This document shows positions 1 to 4,120 of a DNA stretch of 5,952 bases, one piece after another; within the stretch, counting starts at the first letter, position 1; each line of letters opens with the position of its first letter. The position numbers and the translations under genes were made by a program. Below the pieces are notes generated by a model. That model was not told the DNA's origin. It saw only the letters and a list, made by a program, of their open reading frames with translations, and searched no databases. The stretch comes from Lachnospiraceae bacterium. GTDB taxonomy: Bacteria; Bacillota; Clostridia; Lachnospirales; Lachnospiraceae. Location of the stretch: contig CAAGKF010000012.1 of assembly GCA_900770345.1 (NCBI GenBank), positions 1 through 5,952 of the forward strand. Reading direction: 5' to 3'.

Positions 1-209
1 CTAATATTTATCACATGAGCATGGTACAGCAATCGGTCCAGGATGGCCGTTGCAATCACTGAATCGCTCATGAGCTCACCCCAGTCACTGAAATACTTGT
101 TGCTGGTCATAATTATGGTGCCCTGCTCGTAGCGGGCACAGACAATCTGGAACAGCAATTCTGCCTGCTGCCGGCTCAGCTGCATATAGCCAACTTCATC
201 TATTATTGA
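1..209 (-). pseudogene. istB: IS21-family IstB ATPase, internal fragment
   Basis: Read on the minus strand, this stretch is open for 69 codons and encodes a piece of IstB, the AAA+ helper ATPase of IS21-type transposition. The fragment starts at the Walker B segment (IIDEVGYMQLSRQQAELLFQ) and continues through a sensor-like MTSNKYFSDWGELM and an AILDRLLYHAHVINI stretch, all characteristic of IstB. It runs off the left window edge, so its C-terminus may exist outside. The N-terminal half with the Walker A P-loop is missing: immediately upstream of SII (about 207-210) the sequence becomes repeat DNA with no IstB similarity. No start codon or ribosome binding site fits at the junction. I read it as a truncated IS remnant; family assignment is confident, while the cause of truncation (deletion or repeat insertion) is inferred. 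Confidence 0.88.
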
Positions 210-354
210 AGCCGATACCACAAGTTTGGTATTATGGAAAAAGCAACCGTACGGTCGTACACTCGGGCCGTTACGGTCGAAGGAAAACGTTGCGAGGCGG
301 GCGTACCAACGGGTACGCCCCTACGGAACACTGCGATGGATGGGTTGGCGTGTT
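210..354. repeat. Intergenic repeat: leader plus variable hairpin
   Basis: There is no gene here. The segment 271-298 (GTTACGGTCGAAGGAAAACG and onward) recurs almost exactly at 4611-4639. It leads into a hairpin with stem 299-307 / 312-320 (GGGCGTACC, loop AACG, GGTACGCCC) followed by the fixed tail CCCCTAC (318-324). The same arrangement with different stem sequences occurs elsewhere in the window. A perfect 10-bp palindrome ACCGTACGGT lies at 247-256. Open frames crossing this region have no ribosome binding site and are repeat-derived. Confidence 0.75.
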
Positions 355-603
355 GTCGGGGTGGAACGGTTGTGGCGGGTCGATCACAACGATCGACCCC
401 TACGGGGCAGGGCTGTGTCACTTGTATGCCCAAACCTGTTTTGTCCGAGACCTGGGAACGGTCTCCCCTTACGGGTAGACCCTACAGGGCTTTGCCGTAC
501 TGTACGTTGCATGCGTAGGGACGTCCCATGAGGGACGTCCGAACCCAGGTCCGGCGGTTTTCACATATTCAAAAAAGACCCGCGCCCAAAATGGGCGGGC
601 GGG
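355..603. repeat. Long multi-hairpin repeat, copy 1 (about 250 bp)
   Basis: This block is nearly identical to 3773-4023 and, over its central 200 bp, to 3083-3285. It contains in order: a hairpin 377-385/391-399 (GGGTCGATC, loop ACAAC, GATCGACCC) with CCCCTAC tail; a hairpin around 460-481 (GGTCT with AGACC, inner CCC with GGG) with CCCTAC tail; and an inverted-orientation hairpin 519-540 (GGACGTCCC, ATGA, GGGACGTCC). Flanking arms near 450 and 544-552 (CCTGGG / CCCAGG) could close the last two into one branched fold. No protein-coding signal is seen. It is probably a non-autonomous repeat family member; mobility is not shown. Confidence 0.85.
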
Positions 604-614
604 GCCTTTTTGAA
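568..614 (-). terminator. Bidirectional-looking intrinsic terminator after hicB
   Basis: Stem GCCCA (584-588) with TGGGC (592-596) and outer CCCGC (579-583) with GCGGG (599-603), with a two-base GG bulge. A-rich TTCAAAAAA on the left and CCTTTTTGAA on the right are themselves complementary. On the minus strand the hairpin is followed by TCTTTTTT, directly after the hicB stop codon at 615. On the plus strand it is followed by CCTTTTT. Confidence 0.8.
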
Positions 615-1034
615 TCATGCTAAATTTAATTCTTTCTTCAATGCAGCTTGTAACGTACGTGAAAAATTGATTCCACAGGCTTCGGCTTGTGCATTTAACC
701 AATAGGGAATGGACAAGGTCTTCTTTACAAAACGATGGTTCTGTTTTTCACGGAATGGCGGCATAAAAGCTTCAATGAGGCAGAAGGTTTCGTTGTCTTC
801 CAATTGTTCTTCCTGTGCCAGCTTTTGCATTTTTGAAGGAACGGGGATATCGTCATCATCCTGTTCCATACCGTACATATGCAGAGAAAGAGCTTCGCGG
901 GCCTCTTTCATGGCTTCAGCTTCATCTTTGCCAAAAGAAATGCAACCAGGAAGATCAGGAAAAACAACATGGACGCCATCATCCATGAACGTAAATATAG
1001 CCAAATAGCGATAGTAGTCAGGTAGCTTTTTCAT
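615..1034 (-). CDS. hicB: HicB-family antitoxin (139 aa), intact
   Basis: HicB neutralises the mRNA-cleaving toxin HicA and represses its own operon. Residues about 8-60 form the HicB RNase H-like domain, with the hallmark VFPDLPGC (24-31) followed by a helix AEAMKEAREALSLHMYG. Acidic linker DDDDIP (59-64) and a middle segment follow. Residues about 101-137 (RFVKKTLSIP, then two helices ending AALKKEL) resemble a ribbon-helix-helix DNA-binding domain. Length is normal for the two-domain form. The ATG at 1032-1034 is preceded by AGGGGG at a spacing of about 7 bases. The gene follows the remnant of hicA by 33 bases in the usual toxin-first order, and a strong terminator starts right after its stop. 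Because the adjacent toxin is truncated, this antitoxin is an orphan locally; it could still act as a repressor or neutralise a HicA elsewhere (inference). Confidence 0.93.
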   Translation of the reverse strand: MKKLPDYYRYLAIFTFMDDGVHVVFPDLPGCISFGKDEAEAMKEAREALSLHMYGMEQDDDDIPVPSKMQKLAQEEQLEDNETFCLIEAFMPPFREKQNHRFVKKTLSIPYWLNAQAEACGINFSRTLQAALKKELNLA

Positions 1035-1067
1035 AATAAATCCCCCTATGACAGTGGAGAGGAAGGC

Positions 1068-1142
1068 TTATTGAAAAATAAGCTCCGACCACCCAGCCTG
1101 TATCAGCATCTTCATAACCTCTCTGGATGAGTAACTTTTCAT
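1068..1142 (-). pseudogene. hicA: HicA toxin, truncated 24-codon remnant
   Basis: The 24-codon frame MKSYSSREVMKMLIQAGWSE then LIFQ and TAA (1068-1070) matches the start of HicA mRNA interferase, a protein of about 60 residues whose N-terminus typically reads K-x-y-S-S-R-E-V-i-k-x-L-x-x-x-G-W. Everything after the GW position is missing, including the G-S-H-H-x-x-F segment with the catalytic histidine and the beta strands of the dsRBD-like fold. The ATG at 1140-1142 has an excellent ribosome binding site (GGAGGGGAG, 1154-1146), and hicB follows in the order expected. I therefore read a deletion of roughly 35-40 codons rather than a naturally short gene. The frame upstream of this ATG (to 1325) crosses repeat DNA and is not coding. 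The product cannot be an active RNase; whether the stub is still translated to couple hicB expression is unknown. Confidence 0.82.
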
Positions 1143-1162
1143 CGTCTCCCCTCCATATGAGT

Positions 1163-1191
1163 AGTATAACACGTAATTAATTACGTGTAAA
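1163..1191 (-). promoter_or_regulatory. hicAB promoter with palindromic operator
   Basis: On the minus strand a TTTACA -35 (1191-1186) and a TATACT -10 (1168-1163, preceded by TG for an extended -10) are separated by exactly 17 bases. The perfect 20-bp palindrome ACACGTAATTAATTACGTGT (1169-1188) fills that spacer. Its placement is what a HicB autorepression site would need, and ribbon-helix-helix proteins commonly bind such palindromes. The inferred transcript would start near 1156, just before the hicA ribosome binding site. HicB binding itself is inference. Confidence 0.8.
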
Positions 1192-1220
1192 TATAATTTA
1201 GCGACGTTGCTACCGTATAC

Positions 1221-1319
1221 TCCGGGCGTTTTGGTGTCGGGGTGGAACGTTGCGGGGGCGGGTCGATTTAAATCGGCCAATGGACCGATCATCGAATGTC
1301 CGCCGTTATGCGGACCATC
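1221..1319. repeat. Composite intergenic repeat (leader plus AAATCGGCC block)
   Basis: Positions 1223-1267 (GGGCGTTTTGGTGTCGGGG and onward) are identical to about 3761-3804, the leader of long repeat copy 3. Here the leader continues not into the GATCGACCCCTAC hairpin but into GGTCGATTTAAATCGGCC AATGGA (1261 onward), which is shared with 4022 onward and 4699 onward. It ends in a small hairpin GTCCGC/GCGGAC (about 1299-1316). No coding signal. Together with the array that follows it fills the gap between hicA and abiE. Confidence 0.8.
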
Positions 1320-1373
1320 TAACAACTAACCACCAGCCACTAATCACTAAACCCACCCCCAGCCACCAATCAC
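1320..1373. repeat. 7-bp tandem array, consensus YARYCAC
   Basis: Heptamers are in register at 1320-1326 (TAACAAC), TAACCAC, CAGCCAC, TAATCAC (ending 1347). After a C-rich interruption two more follow, CAGCCAC and CAATCAC (1360-1373). The same unit, in the same orientation, forms arrays at 3584-3611, 4081-4108 and 4758-4792, each time directly after the AAATCG-type block. Confidence 0.85.
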
Positions 1374-1379
1374 ACAGCC

Positions 1380-1417
1380 TTGCTGCTGACATTTCCTTGC
1401 CTTATAAATCGATTTAT
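1380..1417 (+). promoter_or_regulatory. Candidate abiE promoter and operator
   Basis: TTGCTG (1380-1385), a 17-base spacer and TATAAA (1403-1408) form a plausible sigma-70-type promoter about 75 bases upstream of abiEi. A perfect 14-bp palindrome ATAAATCGATTTAT (1404-1417) overlaps the -10, and a related ATAAATTTA follows at about 1424-1432. AbiEi antitoxins are known to autoregulate by binding inverted repeats in their promoter, so this is a candidate site. Assignment rests on position and symmetry only. Confidence 0.5.
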
Positions 1418-1483
1418 GTTACCATAAATTTAATATCTACGCTTCTTTTTAATAAAAGTTAAGCATATAAAGAAAGGTACACT

Positions 1484-2080
1484 ATGCAGAAAAAACAGCA
1501 ACTTCTATATGATATGACCGAATCTCATGATGGCTATTTTATGGTGAAAGAGGCTGTTGACGCTGGAATTTCTCGGCCTACGATTTCTTCCTATCTCAAG
1601 AGACATCAATTTATGAAAATCTCGCCCGGTTTGTATAAAAAAGAAGAAACTTGGGATGATCCTTTATTTGCCCTGCAGCAACAGTATCCGGAGACGATTT
1701 ATACAGGCTCTACTGCTTTATATCAATATGGCTTACTGGATCGGGAACCCGCTCAGATTACCGTTACAGTCAAAAAAGGGTACAATGCCCTGCGACTCCA
1801 TCAGCAGGGAATCCGGACCTATTATATTGATTCAGCATTATTCCGTTTGGGAAGCAGTGAGCAACAGACGTTCTATGGACACTTTGTCAAGATGTACGAC
1901 ATGGATAGGGCATTTTGTGATTTAATTCGGCATAAAAAAGACTATGAGATCCAGGACTTCCAGACCGGAATCAAAAGCTATTTCAGAAGCAGAGAAAAAA
2001 ATTTAAACAGGTTGATGGAATATGCCAAGAAATTGAGAATCGAGAAAAAAATCCAGTTGTATGCGGAGGTGTTGTTATGA
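1484..2080 (+). CDS. abiEi: AbiEi-type antitoxin/transcriptional regulator (type IV TA)
   Basis: This is the antitoxin of an AbiE bicistronic phage-defence/toxin-antitoxin module. AbiEi proteins carry an N-terminal winged helix-turn-helix for autorepression and a C-terminal domain needed to counter the toxin without stable toxin binding. In this 198-residue protein the wHTH spans about 17-52 (GYFMVKEAVDAGISRPTISS, recognition helix, then a wing ending KISPGLYKK). The C-terminal domain has family-type segments TGSTALYQYGLL (74-85), an ITVTVKKGYN strand (92-101) and KMYDMDRAFCDLIR (136-149). The C-terminus is basic. The ATG is preceded by GAAAGG with about 6-7 bases spacing. Its TGA overlaps the toxin ATG by the ATGA at 2077-2080, indicating translational coupling. 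The frame is intact and its length normal. Confidence 0.9.
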   Translation: MQKKQQLLYDMTESHDGYFMVKEAVDAGISRPTISSYLKRHQFMKISPGLYKKEETWDDPLFALQQQYPETIYTGSTALYQYGLLDREPAQITVTVKKGYNALRLHQQGIRTYYIDSALFRLGSSEQQTFYGHFVKMYDMDRAFCDLIRHKKDYEIQDFQTGIKSYFRSREKNLNRLMEYAKKLRIEKKIQLYAEVLL

Positions 2081-2805
2081 TTCGGTCGTCAACACAGCTG
2101 AAAGATAAAGTAAAGAATTATAGTATTGGAGATAGTTGGAAGGCCCAGTCCCTAATCCGCAATTTTATGATGGAACGATTCCTTGAAAGATGTTCCAGAT
2201 CCATTTACCATGATATCTTTGTCTTAAAAGGCGGTATGCTGGTAGCATCGATGATTGGAATAAAAAAGAGAGCAACCATGGACATTGATGCAACAGTTCA
2301 AAATTATCCTTTGACCTTAGTTAAGGCAAAAAAGATGGTTGAAGAAATCATTTCAATTCCATTAGCTGATCAAGTCGTTTTTACGGTACAAAGTGTAGCC
2401 GAAATCATGGAAGAACATGATTATCCCGGAATACGTTTTGTTCTGGTAGCCCATATGGATAAATTAAGACAGCCAATAAAGGTAGATATTTCTACCGGAG
2501 ATATTATCACGCCTAAAGCAGTGACATATGAGTATCCGCTACTGTTTGAAAATCGGAGTATCCATATTTTAAGCTATAGCTTGGAAACGGTTCTAGCTGA
2601 AAAATGGGAAACAATCATAAGCCGAGGTGTTGCCAATACAAGAATGAGAGATTTTTATGATATTGTTGTATTGATGACAACCCAGGAAAATCGGATTGAG
2701 AAATTAACTTTACAAGAGGCTTATAGAAGAACAGCAGAAAATCGAAGAGATACGGTAAAATATATTGAAGGTTTGGAAATTTTGCGCACTGTTCGAGAGA
2801 ATTAG
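2077..2805 (+). CDS. abiEii: AbiEii-type nucleotidyltransferase toxin, C-terminally shortened
   Basis: AbiEii/MenA-type toxins are DNA polymerase beta-like nucleotidyltransferases that inhibit growth. This 242-residue reading frame keeps the core motifs. LKGGMLVASMIG (50-61) leads into RATMDID with R65, T67 and metal-binding D69 and D71. KVDISTGD (135-142) supplies the third acidic residue, D137. ETVLAEKWETIISRG (170-184), with the conserved lysine K176, and TRMRDFYDI (188-196) follow. The ATG has GGAGGTG upstream and overlaps the abiEi stop. The frame stops at TAG (2803-2805), about 40 residues short of usual family length, and the missing C-terminal segment is encoded in the same frame directly downstream (2806-2946). 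The catalytic core is therefore present but the protein is probably truncated by a nonsense change. Whether it is still toxic, inactive or read through cannot be told from sequence. Confidence 0.88.
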   Translation: MIRSSTQLKDKVKNYSIGDSWKAQSLIRNFMMERFLERCSRSIYHDIFVLKGGMLVASMIGIKKRATMDIDATVQNYPLTLVKAKKMVEEIISIPLADQVVFTVQSVAEIMEEHDYPGIRFVLVAHMDKLRQPIKVDISTGDIITPKAVTYEYPLLFENRSIHILSYSLETVLAEKWETIISRGVANTRMRDFYDIVVLMTTQENRIEKLTLQEAYRRTAENRRDTVKYIEGLEILRTVREN

Positions 2806-2946
2806 ATGATGCAGGAACGCTGGAATCATTATCAGAATTCCAACTTTTATGCCCAGGAAATTACCTGGAATTACGTAATGCAAAAAATTGAAAGAACATG
2901 GAGAAATATTTGGAGAAGCGACGAAACCTGGAATATGGCTTATTAA
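2806..2946 (+). pseudogene. Severed C-terminal segment of abiEii, in frame
   Basis: Immediately after the TAG, in the same frame, 46 sense codons run to TAA (2944-2946). They encode MMQERWNHYQNSNFYAQEIT followed by WNYVMQKIERTWRNIW. The pattern x-M-Q-x-x-W-x-x-Y-Q-x-x-x-x-Y-A-x-x-I is what AbiEii-family proteins carry near their C-terminus, so this is the missing end of the toxin and not an independent gene. Removing the stop would give a protein of 289 residues, close to family norm. Two adjacent ATG codons follow the TAG, but I see no strong ribosome binding site, so restart as a separate peptide is only a weak possibility. Confidence 0.75.
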
Positions 2947-3003
2947 AAAATACTTTGATCTTCCCCAAAAATCATCATCCAAAATCTCCATTTTCGTCAG
3001 GGA

Positions 3004-3015
3004 TTCTGGTATAAT
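3004..3015 (+). promoter_or_regulatory. Extended -10 promoter (TGGTATAAT)
   Basis: TGGTATAAT (3007-3015) is a consensus extended -10 element. No good -35 is seen at 16-18 bases upstream (around TCCATT, 2987-2992), which an extended -10 can partly tolerate. The predicted start near 3022 falls just before a terminator-like hairpin and no gene follows. Confidence 0.5.
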
Positions 3016-3021
3016 ATAAAA

Positions 3022-3080
3022 GACAGAGCCCACCACGCATCAGGCGGAAACGTACTGCGGACCATGGTGGGACTTTTTTT
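3022..3080 (+). ncRNA. Candidate short structured RNA (about 59 nt)
   Basis: A transcript starting 7 bases after the -10 at 3010-3015 would consist almost only of one stem-loop ending in a T run. Outer stem CCCACCA (3029-3035) pairs with TGGTGGG (3065-3071). Inner stem CGCA (3036-3039) pairs with TGCG (3056-3059), with a five-base bulge on the 3' side and a 16-base loop. The loop is longer than in a simple terminator. I recognise no known RNA family. It may equally be just the abiE terminator preceded by a fortuitous promoter-like sequence. Confidence 0.3.
3028..3080 (+). terminator. Rho-independent terminator downstream of abiE
   Basis: GCCCACCA (3028-3035) pairs with TGGTGGG (3065-3071) and is followed after AC by seven T (3074-3080). 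This is the first plus-strand terminator after the abiE genes, about 130 bases beyond the severed abiEii end. Confidence 0.65.
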
Positions 3081-3082
3081 GT

Positions 3083-3285
3083 GTTGCGGGGGCGGGTCGA
3101 TCACGACGATCGACCCCTACAGGGCAGGTTTGTGGTGCTTGTACGCCCAAACCTGTTTTGCCTGGGACCTGGGAACGGTCTCCCCTTACGGGTAGACCCT
3201 ACGGAACTTTACCATACTGTACGTTGCATGCGTAGGGACGGCCCATGAGGGACGTCCGAACCCAGGTCCGGCAGTTTTCACATAT
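3083..3285. repeat. Long multi-hairpin repeat, copy 2 (about 200 bp)
   Basis: Collinear and gap-free with copies at 355-603 and 3773-4023 from the GGGTCGATC/GATCGACCC hairpin (3094-3102/3108-3116) to the shared end TTTTCACATAT (3275-3285). It is the most diverged copy: for example GGACGTCCC is GGACGGCCC here, which breaks one base pair of the third hairpin without compensation. It lacks the terminator-like tail found in the other two copies and instead meets an IS21-like end 6 bases later. Confidence 0.82.
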
Positions 3286-3291
3286 GTTTTC

Positions 3292-3462
3292 TGTCAAGCG
3301 AAAATCCCCACTTTCATCATGAAAATTCCCCATTGTCATCAGGGGAATTTCCCCACTTTCAGCGAGGTCATCAGGATGCGGTCCTCACAGCCGCATCCTG
3401 CCGCATGAGCGCGTGCTCCATGCGGTAGTGTTAGAGTTGGGTTAAATTGACCACGCTGCATT
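3292..3462 (-). mobile_element. IS21-family terminal-repeat relic
   Basis: Starting at TGTCAAG (3292), three degenerate repeats containing CCCCA occur at 3306, 3328 and 3351, a 22-23 bp period. Read on the minus strand they are GTGGGGAAATT, ATGGGGAATTTTCATGATGA and AGTGGGGATTTTCGCTTGACA. Multiple about 20-bp terminal repeats with GGGGATTTT cores and a TG..CA tip are typical of IS21-family ends. Minus-strand GGTCAATTTAACCC near 3440-3452 also resembles the end-proximal non-coding part of such elements. No istA or istB coding sequence adjoins, so it is a relic. The inner boundary is uncertain. Confidence 0.45.
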
Positions 3463-3583
3463 TCCCCAGGCCGGAATGGGAATGGCCGGGAAAGCGGGCG
3501 CGCCAAAGGGGGCGCCCCTACATTGTTTGGCGTAAATCGAGCAGTGGACGGATCATCGAAAAATCGACGTCTTGCGGACTAGC
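3463..3583. repeat. Composite intergenic repeat: hairpin plus diverged AAATCG block
   Basis: There is no gene. A hairpin at 3496-3501/3512-3517 (GGGCGC with GCGCCC; one internal mismatch, then CC with GG) ends in CCCCTAC (3515-3521), the same architecture as the other hairpins but with another stem sequence. It is followed by GGCGTAAATCGAGCAGTGGA and GGATCATCGAA (about 3529-3560), a diverged version of the block at 1261, 4022 and 4699. Confidence 0.7.
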
Positions 3584-3611
3584 TAATCACTAACCACCAG
3601 TCACCAATCAC
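3584..3611. repeat. 7-bp tandem array YARYCAC, four units
   Basis: TAATCAC, TAACCAC, CAGTCAC and CAATCAC are in perfect register with no spacer. It has the same unit and orientation as the arrays at 1320, 4081 and 4758. Confidence 0.88.
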
Positions 3612-3619
3612 TCAAAAAC

Positions 3620-3654
3620 AGTGAAGAGTGCAGAGGTAAGAGTGAAGAGGGGGA
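3620..3654. repeat. Second 7-bp tandem array, unit AGTGAAG
   Basis: AGTGAAG, AGTGCAG, AGGTAAG, AGTGAAG and a degenerate AGGGGGA run in register. On the opposite strand the neighbouring YARYCAC array reads AGTG-RTT, so two AGTG-anchored heptamer arrays face away from each other across CAAAAAC, with TCACT (3608-3612 area) able to pair with AGTGA. Confidence 0.7.
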
Positions 3655-3710
3655 CGCGATGGAATCATACGGGTGTATTTCAAGCGGATGAAGATTCCCA
3701 ATCGCCATGG

Positions 3711-3769
3711 GGGCGGTTCGTTGAACCGCCCGCCCAGGACGCCCGATGCCCTGCGGCATCGGGCGTTTT
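3711..3769 (+). repeat. Two adjacent perfect hairpins, the second terminator-like
   Basis: Hairpin 1: GGGCGGTTC (3711-3719), loop GTT, GAACCGCCC (3723-3731). Hairpin 2: CGCCCGATGCC (3740-3750), loop CTGC, GGCATCGGGCG (3755-3765), an 11-bp perfect stem followed by TTTT. The second could stop plus-strand transcription, but no plus-strand gene lies upstream within 750 bases. The GGGCGTTTTGGTG end is shared with 1223-1235. Confidence 0.7.
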
Positions 3770-3772
3770 GGT

Positions 3773-4025
3773 GTCGGGGTGGAACGTTGCGGGGGCGGGT
3801 CGATCACGACGATCGACCCCTACGGGGCAGGGCTGTGTCGCTTGTGCGCCCAAACCTGTTTTGTCTGGGACCTGGGAACGGTCTCCCCTTACGGGTAGAC
3901 CCTACAGGGCTTTGCCGTACTGCACGTTACATGCGTAAGGACGTCCCATGAGGGACGTCCGAACCCAGGTCCGGCGGTTTTCACATATTCAAAAAAGACC
4001 CGCGCCCAAAATGGGCGGGCGGGTC
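3773..4025. repeat. Long multi-hairpin repeat, copy 3 (about 250 bp)
   Basis: Nearly identical to 355-603, in the same orientation. Hairpins: 3797-3805/3811-3819 with CCCCTAC; 3880-3884/3897-3901 (inner 3886-3888/3893-3895) with CCCTAC; 3939-3947/3952-3960. Arms GGACCTGGG (3868-3876) and CCCAGGTCC (3964-3972) pair perfectly and enclose the last two hairpins. The copy ends in the same terminator-like hairpin as copy 1, but its right flank is the AAATCGGCC block instead of the hicB 3' flank. Frames open across this region are repeat-derived. Confidence 0.87.
3991..4025 (-). terminator. Intrinsic terminator downstream of the AbrB-type gene
   Basis: GACCCGC (3997-4003) pairs with GCGGGTC (4019-4025), and GCCCA (4004-4008) with TGGGC (4012-4016), loop AAA, GG bulge. 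On the minus strand the stem is followed by TTTTTT (3996-3991). The outer stem is two pairs longer than in the hicB copy. It lies about 95 bases after the stop of the 4121-4483 gene and is the first minus-strand terminator after it. Confidence 0.65.
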
Positions 4026-4080
4026 GATATAAATCGGCCAATGGAATGAACGCCGAAAGTCCGATGGTATGCGGACCATC
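4026..4080. repeat. AAATCGGCCAATGGA repeat block
   Basis: TATAAATCGGCCAATGGAAT through GCCGAAAGTCCG and TATGCGGACCATC (4068-4080) matches 4703-4757 at its left part and 1266-1319 at both ends. It includes a short hairpin GTCCG/CGGAC. It always precedes a YARYCAC array. Confidence 0.78.
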
Positions 4081-4108
4081 TAATCACTGACCACTAACCA
4101 CTAATCAC
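4081..4108. repeat. 7-bp tandem array YARYCAC, four units
   Basis: TAATCAC, TGACCAC, TAACCAC and TAATCAC lie in register, ending 12 bases from the stop codon of the minus-strand AbrB-type gene. The array therefore lies in that gene's 3' untranslated region. Confidence 0.88.
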
Positions 4109-4120
4109 TTATTACAGTTT

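Noticed and set aside
203..531. Several overlapping open frames of 76-101 codons on both strands.
   Set aside because: They lie in GC-rich repeat DNA, lack ribosome binding sites, are arginine/proline-rich and mirror the hairpins. Similar peptides recur at 3621-3951 only because the DNA repeats.
709..1008. 99-codon plus-strand frame inside hicB.
   Set aside because: Shadow of the clearly recognisable HicB on the minus strand; serine/cysteine-rich composition typical of antisense frames.
1143..1325. N-terminal extension of hicA up to 1325.
   Set aside because: It would run through the promoter, the 20-bp palindrome and repeat DNA. The ATG at 1142 has a strong ribosome binding site and matches the HicA start.
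2710..3036. 108-codon minus-strand frame opposite the abiEii 3' end.
   Set aside because: It is antisense to the recognisable abiEii C-terminal codons and crosses the plus-strand promoter; it has no recognisable domain.
3621..3951. Open frames of 92-105 codons with peptides similar to those near 206-531.
   Set aside because: The similarity follows from long repeat copies 1 and 3. Differences do not favour any reading frame, and copy 2 has no matching open frame.
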